61,479 nt of DNA from Clostridiales bacterium (lineage in GTDB: Bacteria > Bacillota > Clostridia > Tissierellales > GPF-1), in the NCBI GenBank assembly GCA_013619125.1, contig JABXKS010000023.1:1-61479 (forward strand), written 5' to 3'. Shown in pieces: positions 33,742 through 42,715 of this stretch (position 1 is the stretch's first letter; every line of letters begins with the position of its first letter). The position numbers and the translations under genes are program-made. The notes beneath the pieces were generated by a model. That model was not told where the DNA came from and did no database searches. It was given only the letters and a program-made list of their open reading frames with translations.

Positions 33742-34466
33742 AGGGGACGGAAGGAAATGTCTTATCTATTCAAGAGGTGGGTGAAGAAATCGTTCATTTG
33801 ACGGTTGCGACACCAACAACACCGAAACCGGGACAATTCTACTTGCTGCGTGCGTGGCAGGAAGCGCCGCTTTTGGGTAGACCCATCAGTGTGTTCGATT
33901 ATAGCGAAGGTAAAGTGGAGTTCGTCTTCAAGGTCGTGGGAAAAGGAACCGAGATTCTAGCGAAGCTGAAGGTGAACGATAAGCTCCAGTTACAGGGTCC
34001 TTTCGGCAATGGATTCCCCGAAGTAGAAGGAAAGATATTACTTGTGGGTGGAGGTCTTGGCAATGCGCCTTTGCATGCGACGGCGAAAGCCTTGAAAGCA
34101 AGAGGCCAAGAAGTTGATCTGCGATTGGGATTTGCGGAAAAAGTCTATTTGGAAGAAGAATTCAATCAGGCTGCTACAATCACGCAATTGATGGTCGGAG
34201 GTCTTGTGACTGACGGATTAAACATAAGAGATTATGATGTGGTCTTTACCTGCGGCCCCCATCCCATGATGGAAGCTGTGGTCAAGATGGCACGGGAAGC
34301 AGGCATTCCAAGTTATGTATCCATTGAAAAGAGGATGGCCTGTGGAATTGGTGCTTGTCTGGTCTGCACCTGCAAAACCAAGAGCGGAAACAAGAAGACC
34401 TGCAAGGATGGTCCAGTATTTGAAGGGGAGGAAATATTTTATGAAGACAAGTATCAAATTTCTTGA
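33732..34466 (+). CDS. pyrK: Dihydroorotate dehydrogenase electron transfer subunit
   Basis: A 244-residue FAD and 2Fe-2S protein that passes electrons from PyrD to NAD+. FAD binding is by LGRPISVFDY, NAD binding by ILLVGGGLGNAPL, and the iron-sulfur cysteines are in ACGIGACLVCTC plus a fourth cysteine in KTCKDGP. It overlaps pyrF by 10 bases and pyrD by 26. Confidence 0.97.
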   Translation: MGVEGTEGNVLSIQEVGEEIVHLTVATPTTPKPGQFYLLRAWQEAPLLGRPISVFDYSEGKVEFVFKVVGKGTEILAKLKVNDKLQLQGPFGNGFPEVEGKILLVGGGLGNAPLHATAKALKARGQEVDLRLGFAEKVYLEEEFNQAATITQLMVGGLVTDGLNIRDYDVVFTCGPHPMMEAVVKMAREAGIPSYVSIEKRMACGIGACLVCTCKTKSGNKKTCKDGPVFEGEEIFYEDKYQIS

Positions 34467-35340
34467 TCTTGAACTAAAGAATCCCATCATTGCGGCATCC
34501 GGCACCTTTGGTTTTGGCGAAGAATACGCGGAGTACTATGATATAGAGAAATTGGGCGGGATCAGCTATAAGGGACTAACCCTGGATCCGCGAGATGGTA
34601 ATGAAGGCATTCGTGTGTGGGAGACGCCCGCGGGGATGATGAACTCGGTTGGGCTCGAGAACCCCGGTGTCGATGCTTTTGCATCCGATATCTGGCCTCG
34701 CATTCAAGATCGAAATCTGATTTCGGTGGTAAATGTGGGGGGAAGCACCCTGGAAACCTATTTGGAGGCTATTCGAAGATTGGATCATTGTGACTATGAT
34801 ATCTTGGAATTGAATATCTCCTGTCCGAATGTGAAGGCCGGCGGTATGGCCTTTGGTACGGAAGCAAAAAGCGCGGAACGGATTACTCGTGCGGTTCGAA
34901 TGACGACTCAGAAGCGTTTGATGGTGAAGCTATCTCCGAACGTAGGGAATATTGGCGAAATTGCCAAGGCCTGCGAAGCGGGAGGCGCCGATGCCATCAG
35001 CTTGATTAACACGGTGCAAGCTATGGCGATTGACACAAAGTCACGACAAATCGTATTTAATAATACCTATGCAGGTCTATCAGGACCGGCGATTCGGCCG
35101 ATTGCCCTTCGCATGGTGCATCAAACGGCAAAGGCTGTGAAAATTCCGATTGTCGGGATGGGCGGTATTACCAATGCCGATGAAGTCATACAGTTTCTGA
35201 TGGCTGGCGCAAGCGCCGTACAAATTGGAACCGCGTTTTTTACAAATCCGAATCAAATCTTTCGAATTCCAGCCGAGTTAGAAATGTGGATGGAAAAAGA
35301 AGGGATTCGATCACTTGAAGAGATTATTGGAATTGTCTAA
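34441..35340 (+). CDS. pyrD: Dihydroorotate dehydrogenase, class 1B catalytic subunit
   Basis: A 299-residue FMN enzyme that oxidises dihydroorotate to orotate. The catalytic cysteine is in NISCPNVKAGG (about 127-137). The start follows GAGG near the end of pyrK; a frame opening 42 codons earlier inside pyrK is not used. Class 1B requires PyrK, which is present. Confidence 0.97.
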   Translation: MKTSIKFLDLELKNPIIAASGTFGFGEEYAEYYDIEKLGGISYKGLTLDPRDGNEGIRVWETPAGMMNSVGLENPGVDAFASDIWPRIQDRNLISVVNVGGSTLETYLEAIRRLDHCDYDILELNISCPNVKAGGMAFGTEAKSAERITRAVRMTTQKRLMVKLSPNVGNIGEIAKACEAGGADAISLINTVQAMAIDTKSRQIVFNNTYAGLSGPAIRPIALRMVHQTAKAVKIPIVGMGGITNADEVIQFLMAGASAVQIGTAFFTNPNQIFRIPAELEMWMEKEGIRSLEEIIGIV

Positions 35341-35349
35341 AGGAGGCAA

Positions 35350-35928
35350 ATGATGAACGATATCAAAGCAATTTTAAAGGAAACGGAAGCATTTTTAGAG
35401 GGACATTTCCTATTGTCTTCAGGACGGCATTCCGGTGAATATGTACAATGCGCAAAGGTCTTGCGTTTTCCAGACCAAGCAGCCAAGGTTTTAGCGCCAG
35501 TCGCCAAGAGGTTGAACGAGCTTGAGGTGGATGTGATTGTGGGACCTGCTATGGGCGGTGTGATTGTTGCCTACGAGTTGGGTCGACAATGCGGCAAAGA
35601 AGCATTATTTACGGAAAGAAAAGACGGAGAGATGCAACTCAGACGCGGATTTCAACTTAAACCAGGCGCGAAGATCATCATAGCAGAAGATGTTGTAACA
35701 ACCGGAAAATCGACAGTTGAGACCAAGATAGCCTTGGAAAAACTGGGTGGTGTCGTTGTCGGTCTGGCTTGTATCGCCGACAGAAGACCAGCGGGATTTG
35801 ATTTGGATTTTCCAGTCTACGCGGCAATTGAATTGGCGATTGAATCTTATGAGCCGGAGGGATGTCCGCTTTGTCAGGCGGGGGAGATTGAGCTGGTGAA
35901 ACCGGGATCGAGAGAAATAAAAAAATAA
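35350..35928 (+). CDS. pyrE: Orotate phosphoribosyltransferase
   Basis: A 192-residue enzyme joining orotate to PRPP. The PRPP loop is IIIAEDVVTTGKST (about 113-126). It ends with CPLCQAGEIELVKPGS, a short tail with two cysteines found in many clostridial PyrE. Two adjacent ATGs follow AGGAGG; the second (35353) is equally possible. It is the last gene of the operon and is followed by a strong terminator. Confidence 0.97.
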   Translation: MMNDIKAILKETEAFLEGHFLLSSGRHSGEYVQCAKVLRFPDQAAKVLAPVAKRLNELEVDVIVGPAMGGVIVAYELGRQCGKEALFTERKDGEMQLRRGFQLKPGAKIIIAEDVVTTGKSTVETKIALEKLGGVVVGLACIADRRPAGFDLDFPVYAAIELAIESYEPEGCPLCQAGEIELVKPGSREIKK

Positions 35929-35935
35929 GGTTTGT

Positions 35936-35970
35936 GGGCAGTTGCTTTTAAATAGCAACTGCCCTTTTTT
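35936..35970 (+). terminator. Intrinsic terminator of the pyr operon
   Basis: GGGCAGTTGCT and AGCAACTGCCC form an 11-bp perfect stem with a seven-base loop and six T. Confidence 0.95.
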
Positions 35971-36001
35971 ATGTTAGAATAAAGAAAAAGGAGGAAGTGC
36001 G

Positions 36002-37177
36002 ATGAATAAAATCAAAGTTTTACTCTGGATTTGTTTAGTTGTTCTCCTTTTTTGTGGATGCGAAGACGCGTCTGACAGCAGTAAAGATCAGGCACCTACA
36101 CCCATAGAAGAGGAACAAAGGATCCAGGATGCTCCGGAGATGGTTTTGGTGGATAATGGGGAGTCGGAAACGGAACAGGCTCTGGGGACCTATTTTGTGG
36201 AAAAGAAGGTTGTTTTTGAATTTGGCGAGGAAGAGATTTTCAATGAGCAAGAGTTGATCGGGCAATATATTGAGGGCGTTCCGTATTTTGATTTGTCCAA
36301 GATTGCGGATCGGTTCGGATGGACTTGTTCAACGAGTGATGGGAAGTCGATTGAAAAGGGAAATCTCCAATACCAATTTGAGGAAGGAAATGTTCAGCGG
36401 ATATTTTTGGGAGAGCACGGTCCGCCTTATAAGCTAAAAAAATCCCTACAATTTGAGGATGAAAATTGGATGGTCTCGCAGCGGGATGCGGAGGCGTTGT
36501 TCGGCCTGCAGAGTTGGTGGGAGACGGAATCAAGAGAATTGACCCTGATTGAATGGGGATGGAGTCTGCCGGATCAAATTCAAGTAGAGAGCAAAGGAGA
36601 TGAAGCGGTTCTCACGCTGAGGGTGCAGCCAAAAGCGGGTAATCAAGAGGTTTTGGATGATTCACCAGGAATCCGAGTGATGAATCAAAAAAAAGAACAA
36701 GAGCGGTTTGATTCTTTCTTTCGGGGTGAGGGATGGCTCTATACCTTGGAGTTTCGAAGCGCGGTTTTGACTCCCGGTACAGCATGGACGGGGGATGCTT
36801 GGGTGTATTTTCAGGAAAGACCGCTTGGCATTTATCCGCTTAACTTGGAATTTCATGGAGAGAGCGGAGAGATACACATTGGGCAAACGGGACCTTGGGA
36901 AACGTTTGCGCTGGAATCTCCTGAGTTGTTCTATACAAAAGATCAAGAACTCATGACAATTAAGGGAACGACGGAAGACGAGTGGGTGGATTTTTTGGTT
37001 GAGGCATGGCAAGGTTCGGAGTTTGTGACGGTTTACGATGAACGAATGGAAGTGGATCAAGACTTTGAATGGAATTGGACTTCCATGCAGCCGGGAATTT
37101 TTCGTATTCAAGTTCGTTCCGGAGATTCAACCCGAGAAACAAATCGCACGCGACTCTATTATGAAAAAGTGCAATAG
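36002..37177 (+). CDS. Putative lipoprotein, acidic, function unknown
   Basis: A 391-residue exported protein. The N-terminus has a basic start, a hydrophobic core and CLVVLLFCGCED; Cys20 could be lipidated although Phe at -3 is atypical. A linker of about 40 acidic residues follows. Residues about 85-190 (PYFDLSKIADRFGWTC) resemble the substrate-like domain seen in copper-amine-oxidase-type stalk proteins of Clostridia. The rest looks beta-rich. No enzyme motif is visible. It has its own ribosome binding site (AAGGAGG) and terminator and is probably monocistronic. Confidence 0.72.
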   Translation: MNKIKVLLWICLVVLLFCGCEDASDSSKDQAPTPIEEEQRIQDAPEMVLVDNGESETEQALGTYFVEKKVVFEFGEEEIFNEQELIGQYIEGVPYFDLSKIADRFGWTCSTSDGKSIEKGNLQYQFEEGNVQRIFLGEHGPPYKLKKSLQFEDENWMVSQRDAEALFGLQSWWETESRELTLIEWGWSLPDQIQVESKGDEAVLTLRVQPKAGNQEVLDDSPGIRVMNQKKEQERFDSFFRGEGWLYTLEFRSAVLTPGTAWTGDAWVYFQERPLGIYPLNLEFHGESGEIHIGQTGPWETFALESPELFYTKDQELMTIKGTTEDEWVDFLVEAWQGSEFVTVYDERMEVDQDFEWNWTSMQPGIFRIQVRSGDSTRETNRTRLYYEKVQ

Positions 37178-37178
37178 A

Positions 37179-37204
37179 AAGGCGCCCTAGTGGGCGCCTT
37201 TTGT
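37179..37204 (+). terminator. Intrinsic terminator, probably two-way, after the lipoprotein
   Basis: AAGGCGCCC and GGGCGCCTT pair around a four-base loop, followed by T residues. It lies between convergent genes and has A residues on the other flank. Confidence 0.88.
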
Positions 37205-37206
37205 AT

Positions 37207-37575
37207 TTAATGACAATAACCTCCGCCATATCCGCCGAAACCTCGACCGCCACGACCGTGCATGCCGCCATAGCCATTAAAGTCTTGATCGTCTCGGTTA
37301 TAATCGGCACCATGATGGTAACCGAATCGAGAGGTTTCAAAGCCATTTTCCATGACATCCGCAATTCTCTCGTCTAAGAAGACGAGTCGTTCTTCCGCTT
37401 CTGTTTCTGTAATCAATTCGGCATCAAGCAATTTTTGAATATACTCTCGATTGCTTTCCATGCGAATTAGAAACCGTTGTTCCTGCTCGTTGGATTCGAG
37501 CTCATCGGCAAATGCCGAAACGAACGGAACGGAAGCCAAAGCAATAATCAATGCAACAATTATCCATTTTTTCAT
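37207..37575 (-). CDS. Exported DUF2680-like protein with Gly/His-rich tail
   Basis: A 122-residue secreted or cell-wall protein. It has a signal peptide (MKKWIIVALIIALASVPFVS, likely cut after SAFA), a charged helical segment with LLDAELITETEAEERL resembling DUF2680, and a tail rich in Gly, Tyr and His ending GGYGGGYCH. The tail could bind metal or be disordered. It overlaps the upstream SHOCT gene by four bases and is the last gene of the response regulator-kinase operon. Confidence 0.72.
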   Translation of the reverse strand: MKKWIIVALIIALASVPFVSAFADELESNEQEQRFLIRMESNREYIQKLLDAELITETEAEERLVFLDERIADVMENGFETSRFGYHHGADYNRDDQDFNGYGGMHGRGGRGFGGYGGGYCH

Positions 37576-37766
37576 CTTTCTTCCTCCTCAAGTTGTTTCT
37601 TCATTTTCTGGTAGGTGGATTCATCGAGTTCACCCTTCGCAAAGCGCTTATCGAGAATTTCTTTGGCCTGAGATGATCGGTACCCATCTTTGTTTCGGGG
37701 TGGAGAACCTTTGACAGTCAAATACCAAATGATTCCACCAATTACAAAGGGCCATAAAAACATCAT
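37572..37766 (-). CDS. Small SHOCT-domain membrane protein
   Basis: A 64-residue protein with one N-terminal span (MFLWPFVIGGIIWYLTV) and a C-terminal SHOCT motif (AKEILDKRFAKGELDESTYQKM). SHOCT domains are short oligomerisation helices. Start follows AAAGGAGG; two adjacent ATGs are possible. It sits between the histidine kinase and the exported protein with short spacing. Confidence 0.82.
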   Translation of the reverse strand: MMFLWPFVIGGIIWYLTVKGSPPRNKDGYRSSQAKEILDKRFAKGELDESTYQKMKKQLEEEER

Positions 37767-37811
37767 GAAATCCCCTCCTTTAATTCCAGTATAAAGAATA
37801 GATATGAAAAT

Positions 37812-39158
37812 TTAGTGAAGAGGCTCGATAGGGAGTCGAATCGTGAATAAGGTGCCTTCATGGATACGGCTTTCGCAAGCGATGGTGCCGCTTAACGTCT
37901 GCAACAATTCTTTGACAATCGACAAACCCAAACCGGACCCCCCGGATTCCTTGGCTCTGGCGGGATCAACCCGGTAGAAACGGTCGAAGATATGTGGTAG
38001 CGCTTCTTCTGGAATGCCGATGCCATTGTCTTGAACGGTAATTTGAACTTCTTGATTTTCTCTTTTTGCAGAAACCTGCACGCGCCCGGAGTCGGATGTA
38101 TAGCGCAAGGCGTTTTCCAATAGATTGAAAAGGATTTGCCGGATCGTGTCTTCCTGCGTATTGAAGACAAGAGAATCAGGAGAATCGATCTCGAAGGAAA
38201 TCTTGCGTTCTTCAAACAAAGGGCGATAAGCCTCTGATAATTCATGCAGGACGGTAGCCAGATTAACAGGCTCGAAAACTGTTTCTATTTTTTGTTCAAG
38301 ATTGTTCAGGTGTTCGATTTGGGAAACCATTCGGCTTAGCCGATGAACTTCCTGAATTAACGAGTTGCTTCGCTCCGGTGTTAAGGGGAGGATGCCGTCG
38401 TGAATGGCTTCGATTTGGTTTAAGAGGACATTTAAGGGGGTTCTCAACTCATGGGACATGTTGGTAGTCAATTGCTGTCTCAATTGATTTTGAGCCTTTA
38501 AGCGAGACGATAAATGGATCAAGGACTCACGAAGAGAAGAAATCTCTTTCAATGAACTTGATGCTGGGGGTTGCTCGTCCCAATTTTGGTTTGTGATGGA
38601 GTCCGCGTAATGTTCCAAAGACTGAATGGGCTTAGAAACACGGCGGCTGAGCCATAAGGCGATTGACCCTGCGAGAACAAAACTGAATAAACCAATGAAG
38701 AAATATCCCTGATTTAAGGCGTTACGGAATCTTGATTCCGGCAAGGATAAAACGGTGTTCTTGGGTCGTCCAATTCGAATGGTTGAGAATGGGGTGGTTT
38801 GCAACAGATAATCCCTTTCTGCAAGAATTTGAGGATCGCGTTGCATATGCCCCATGCCCATGGAACTCGAATCGATCACCCCAACGATGTTCCCTGCTTC
38901 ATCAAGGAAAGTGAATCGAAGATCATTCATCATGGCCGCCCGTTGAAGATCGAGGGTTGGATCATTCCCTGCAGCAAGGGTTGTCTCGATAAAAGATACC
39001 CAGTCAAGATCTTCTGAGATGGTTTGATCTTGCAGGTAATCCCCGAAGGTCTGTGTAAAGATAAAGTGCTCAAGAATCAACGCACTTGATAGAATAATGA
39101 TGGCGATGAGCAAAAATGCGCTAAAAAGGATTCTAGAAAAAGAAAAAGCTTTTTTCAT
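37812..39158 (-). CDS. Sensor histidine kinase
   Basis: A 448-residue membrane kinase with two spans around an extracytoplasmic sensor of about 125 residues, a HAMP-like segment (SRRVSKPIQSLEHYAD), the phosphoacceptor histidine in NMSHELRTPLN, and catalytic boxes LFNLLENALRYTS, DNGIGIPEE and GGSGLGLSIVK. Its start overlaps the response regulator stop, so the pair is co-translated. The extracytoplasmic domain and the small envelope proteins downstream suggest sensing of envelope or metal stress (inference). Confidence 0.95.
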   Translation of the reverse strand: MKKAFSFSRILFSAFLLIAIIILSSALILEHFIFTQTFGDYLQDQTISEDLDWVSFIETTLAAGNDPTLDLQRAAMMNDLRFTFLDEAGNIVGVIDSSSMGMGHMQRDPQILAERDYLLQTTPFSTIRIGRPKNTVLSLPESRFRNALNQGYFFIGLFSFVLAGSIALWLSRRVSKPIQSLEHYADSITNQNWDEQPPASSSLKEISSLRESLIHLSSRLKAQNQLRQQLTTNMSHELRTPLNVLLNQIEAIHDGILPLTPERSNSLIQEVHRLSRMVSQIEHLNNLEQKIETVFEPVNLATVLHELSEAYRPLFEERKISFEIDSPDSLVFNTQEDTIRQILFNLLENALRYTSDSGRVQVSAKRENQEVQITVQDNGIGIPEEALPHIFDRFYRVDPARAKESGGSGLGLSIVKELLQTLSGTIACESRIHEGTLFTIRLPIEPLH

Positions 39159-39841
39159 GACGGAGTCACCTCAAATCGATATCCTTTTCCGAAGACCGTA
39201 ACAAGCAGTTTTGGAGATTTTGGGTCATCTTCAAGTTTCTTGCGAAGGTTTTTGATGTGAACATCAATGGTTCTTTCGTCTCCCTCGTAGTCATAGCCCA
39301 ATGTTTTTTCAATGATTAAGCTACGGCTGAGAGGTCGATTCGGATTTCTAATAAAAAAAGATAGAAGTTGAAATTCGATAGGTGTCAAATGGATCTCATG
39401 ATTATTTCTGAAAACTTGTTCCGCTTCCAGGTCAATCCAAAAGTCCTTCGATAGAAAAATTTTCCCCAGAGGTATGCCGAATTGGCTGCGCCGGAGGAGG
39501 TTTTGGATGCGAAGGATCAATTCTTTGGGACTGATGGGTTTTACCAAGTAATCATCGGCACCCAGTTGAAGCCCGGTTAATCGATTCTCCAGCTGCCCTT
39601 TGGCAGTCAACATAATGATCGGAACCGAGGAGACGCGACGGATCTGTCGACAGACTTCTTCACCGTTTAAATCCGGGAGCATAAGATCCAAAACAACAAG
39701 GGCGGGTTTTTCATCGTGGAAGAGTTTGAGGGCTTCTGTTCCGGTATAAGCGGGTATAGGTATAAATCCTGATTGCTTCACATAAGCGACTAACACTTCC
39801 ATTAGTTTTTTCTCATCATCGATCAACAAAATTTTATCCAT
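39155..39841 (-). CDS. Response regulator, OmpR/PhoB family
   Basis: A 228-residue two-domain regulator. The receiver has LLIDDEKKL, the phosphorylated Asp in VLDLMLPD (about 52) and LVKPISPKEL. The C-terminal winged helix ends KGYRFEV. It is first in the operon with its cognate kinase, SHOCT protein and DUF2680-like protein. Confidence 0.96.
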   Translation of the reverse strand: MDKILLIDDEKKLMEVLVAYVKQSGFIPIPAYTGTEALKLFHDEKPALVVLDLMLPDLNGEEVCRQIRRVSSVPIIMLTAKGQLENRLTGLQLGADDYLVKPISPKELILRIQNLLRRSQFGIPLGKIFLSKDFWIDLEAEQVFRNNHEIHLTPIEFQLLSFFIRNPNRPLSRSLIIEKTLGYDYEGDERTIDVHIKNLRKKLEDDPKSPKLLVTVFGKGYRFEVTPS

Positions 39842-39936
39842 TTTTCCCCTCCAGTTTTATTTTATCATGGATTTATGAAGGAGTAATGAAAGGTGTCGAG
39901 GTATTTGTTATAATGGGTCACAGGGGAGGGGATTAG

Positions 39937-41022
39937 ATGAAGATCAATCGATTGCTGGGTGTTTTTCAAAACAAAGCAATGGAGAAGGCCTATTTTGATG
40001 ATTTTTTCGAGAGTTCGATGGGATTTTTGAAAAGAAGTCTTTGGATGTTGGGCATTTTATACGCACTTTTTTTAATACCGGACTGGTTCTTTCTTCGTCC
40101 TCACGCTGATTTTGTTTGGGCCTTTTTAAATCGCTGTCTTTTCTTGGGACTGATGATGATTTTGTATATTTGGCTGCGATTTGGAACGGGATTCACCCTA
40201 TATCCTGTAATTATGCTTTTAACTGAAATTGCGGTTAGCTTGCTTTTTGTTCAAATGTTTGTCGTCTATCAGAAGAGTGGAGATTTGATGATTCAGTTTC
40301 TTGGGATGATTTGTGTTATTTTAGGCATCTTTTTGATTCCCAATCGTGCGGTTTATCATTTGATTTCTACCGGGATTTCTGGACTTGCATTTGTTTTTCA
40401 TGCGATCAACACCTATCACCCGGCAAACTTTCAAGCCGGTGCATGGTCTATGTATGTTGTGATTATCATTGGGATTAGTTATGTGAATGCGGTACGAGGA
40501 AACATTTATCAGCGGAGGCAGTATGTGAACAGTCTGAATCTGAAAGAAATGCTGGAGTTGGATCCGTTGACGGAGATCTACAACCGCCAAAAATTCGATG
40601 AAGAATTGATGAAATACCTTGCCAGTGTTGCGGACGAACAAGTTGCAACGATTATGTTTGATATCGATGATTTTAAACGGGTGAACGATGAATTTGGACA
40701 TATGGAAGGGGACCGGGTTTTGAAAAAGGTTTCGGAGATTGCTCGTCGTTTGGTTCGGGAGAGGGATGTTCTTGCGCGATGGGGGGGAGAAGAATTCATT
40801 ATCCTTATGCCTTATGCTGGAAAACTCGAGGCCTATTCGGCCGCGGAGCGAATCCGATTGGAGATCGAAAAGGAATTTTCAGATGAAGGGCGGGTGGTCA
40901 CCTGTAGTTTTGGCGTGACGGAAATTTCTCGCAATGATAATTTCGAAGCCATTATGAAACGCGTAGATGGTTATTTATATGAAGCGAAGGCAAAAGGAAA
41001 GAATCATACCATGGTGTATTAG
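39937..41022 (+). CDS. Membrane diguanylate cyclase
   Basis: A 361-residue protein with about six N-terminal spans (residues 30-185) and a C-terminal GGDEF domain. The active site reads RWGGEEFIIL, an active variant, and an inhibitory-site RxxD (RERD) lies five residues before it, so c-di-GMP synthesis with product inhibition is expected. It is followed after nine bases by a nucleoside hydrolase gene. Confidence 0.93.
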   Translation: MKINRLLGVFQNKAMEKAYFDDFFESSMGFLKRSLWMLGILYALFLIPDWFFLRPHADFVWAFLNRCLFLGLMMILYIWLRFGTGFTLYPVIMLLTEIAVSLLFVQMFVVYQKSGDLMIQFLGMICVILGIFLIPNRAVYHLISTGISGLAFVFHAINTYHPANFQAGAWSMYVVIIIGISYVNAVRGNIYQRRQYVNSLNLKEMLELDPLTEIYNRQKFDEELMKYLASVADEQVATIMFDIDDFKRVNDEFGHMEGDRVLKKVSEIARRLVRERDVLARWGGEEFIILMPYAGKLEAYSAAERIRLEIEKEFSDEGRVVTCSFGVTEISRNDNFEAIMKRVDGYLYEAKAKGKNHTMVY

Positions 41023-41031
41023 GAGGAAAAT

Positions 41032-41949
41032 ATGAGTAAAGTGATTTTCGATTGCGATCCGGGACTAGATGATGCAATTGCACTTTTGCTGCTCTGTCAG
41101 TCGGAGTACGAAATTTTAGGGGTAACGACGGTGGCGGGAAACCATCGCATTGAAGTGACAACAAAAAATGCGTTGGATCTGCTTTCTTTTTATGGGCGAG
41201 CGGATATTCCTGTGGCAAAGGGGGCGGAGAGACCCTTGATTCAACCCTTGACGATCGCTGATTTTGTTCATGGGCCGAATGGGCTGGGCGAGGTAATCTT
41301 GCCGGAGGCGGATCGAAAACCAGAAGCGGTTCATGCTGTGGAATGGATGAAAAACACCCTGATGGCAAGCACTGAAAAAATCACCTTGATTGCAATTGGT
41401 CCTTTGACGAACATCGGATTGTTGCTGAGCATGTATCCGGAAGTGAAAGAACAAATCAAGGAAATTTCGATCATGGGCGGCTCGACGAGCTTTGGAAATA
41501 TTTCACCTGTAGCCGAGGCTAATGTGGGGCACGATCCGGAAGCGGCGCAGATCGTCTTTTCTTCGGGCGTGCCAATCCGCATGAGCGGGTTGAATTTGAC
41601 CTTTCAGATGTTTATTCAGGATCGTGAGATTGAGGAGATTGAAGCTTTGAGTACGGATGTTGCAAAAGCAGCCGCCAAGTTTCTTTGGTATCATGCGGCC
41701 TTTGCAAAGCGTATGGGCCTTGAGGTGGATCAAATGCATGATACCTGTGCCGTTGTGTCCCTGATGGAGCCGGAAGCCTTTACTGGGCGAATGGCGAAGG
41801 TTACGGTGGATACAGGTTGGGGTCCTGGCCGTGGTCAGACAATCGCAGACTTTCGAGCGCTGGAAGAGGAACGAAATGTTTTTATTTACGAGAGCGTAGA
41901 GCGCGATCGAATCATCGATTTGGTTCAATCAGCAATAGCGCGTGCGTAA
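41032..41949 (+). CDS. Inosine/uridine-preferring nucleoside hydrolase
   Basis: A 305-residue hydrolase that splits ribonucleosides to base and ribose. The Ca2+-binding motif is FDCDPGLDDAIALL (residues 5-18) and the catalytic histidine region is QMHDTCAV (about 239). Start follows AGGAGG. Subfamily specificity (purine, pyrimidine or broad) is unclear. Confidence 0.94.
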   Translation: MSKVIFDCDPGLDDAIALLLLCQSEYEILGVTTVAGNHRIEVTTKNALDLLSFYGRADIPVAKGAERPLIQPLTIADFVHGPNGLGEVILPEADRKPEAVHAVEWMKNTLMASTEKITLIAIGPLTNIGLLLSMYPEVKEQIKEISIMGGSTSFGNISPVAEANVGHDPEAAQIVFSSGVPIRMSGLNLTFQMFIQDREIEEIEALSTDVAKAAAKFLWYHAAFAKRMGLEVDQMHDTCAVVSLMEPEAFTGRMAKVTVDTGWGPGRGQTIADFRALEEERNVFIYESVERDRIIDLVQSAIARA

Positions 41950-41975
41950 TAAGGGTATATCAGTAGAATAAGAGT

Positions 41976-42010
41976 AAAAAAAGGAACCGATCCAAGGATC
42001 GGTTCTTGTT
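41976..42010. terminator. Two-way intrinsic terminator
   Basis: GAACCGATCC and GGATCGGTTC pair around AA, with an A-run on the left and T residues on the right. It separates the convergent nucleoside hydrolase and nucleotidase genes. Confidence 0.9.
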
Positions 42011-42583
42011 TTACTCATGGGACATGGAATGAATGATTGATTCGACCTCTTCCCAATCGGATACGCGACGAATCAACTGATGCATGGGTTTTCGATTGTA
42101 TGCGCAATCCATGAGTAGGACGGGATATCCGGCTTCTGCCAAGGAACTTGCAATCTCAAGATTGTCTTCAATAAACAATTGACAGCCCAATTTCTTTGCG
42201 GGCGTTACCTTGTCAAAACTCTCAAGCACATGCAGGGTACCCGGAATTTTATGATCGGTTAAAAGTTGCTGGGTAATATCTTCAAATTGTTTTTCTCGTG
42301 AGGTGACGATGTGAACCCGATGCTGTTGATCGAGCAAATTCATCACATGGTCTGCATAGGGACGCATGGTGCATAAGTCGTAGTAAAAGGTTTTTCCGTT
42401 TGCGAGATAGAAATTCGCATATTCTTTTGATGTGATTCCCAAGGCTTTTGCTGTATTGCAGGTCTGGTACATTTCTGAAGTGATCGTCTTGTTATAGACC
42501 TCGGCGGTGTATTCAAGCCAGGCATAAGGTTTTGTTAAGGTACCGTCAATATCGACACAAATCGTTAGGGCGCGTGTAGTCAT
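42011..42583 (-). CDS. HAD-like 5'(3')-deoxyribonucleotidase family protein
   Basis: A 190-residue HAD hydrolase with motif I CVDIDGTLTKPY (Asp11 and Asp13), motif II VTSREKQ, a lysine in TPAKKLG and motif IV IEDNLEIASSL. The motif I variant and small insert match the NT5C/YqfW-type putative nucleotidases. It faces the nucleoside hydrolase, and both could act in nucleotide salvage, although they are convergent and not co-transcribed. Confidence 0.82.
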   Translation of the reverse strand: MTTRALTICVDIDGTLTKPYAWLEYTAEVYNKTITSEMYQTCNTAKALGITSKEYANFYLANGKTFYYDLCTMRPYADHVMNLLDQQHRVHIVTSREKQFEDITQQLLTDHKIPGTLHVLESFDKVTPAKKLGCQLFIEDNLEIASSLAEAGYPVLLMDCAYNRKPMHQLIRRVSDWEEVESIIHSMSHE

Positions 42584-42652
42584 TCCATCTTCTCCTTAAT
42601 TCATCATCTTCTTCAGTGTAGACAATGAAGGCGGAGAAGTCAAAGGGATTTC

Positions 42653-42681
42653 TTGTTTAAAGCACTTTAGTGTGATATAGT
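42653..42681 (+). promoter_or_regulatory. Likely promoter of proBA
   Basis: TTGTTT (42653-42658) and TATAGT (42676-42681), spacer 17, about 35 bases before proB. Confidence 0.6.
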
Positions 42682-42715
42682 AGGAAGCAAAATATTCGCA
42701 ATTTAAGGAGCCGTT

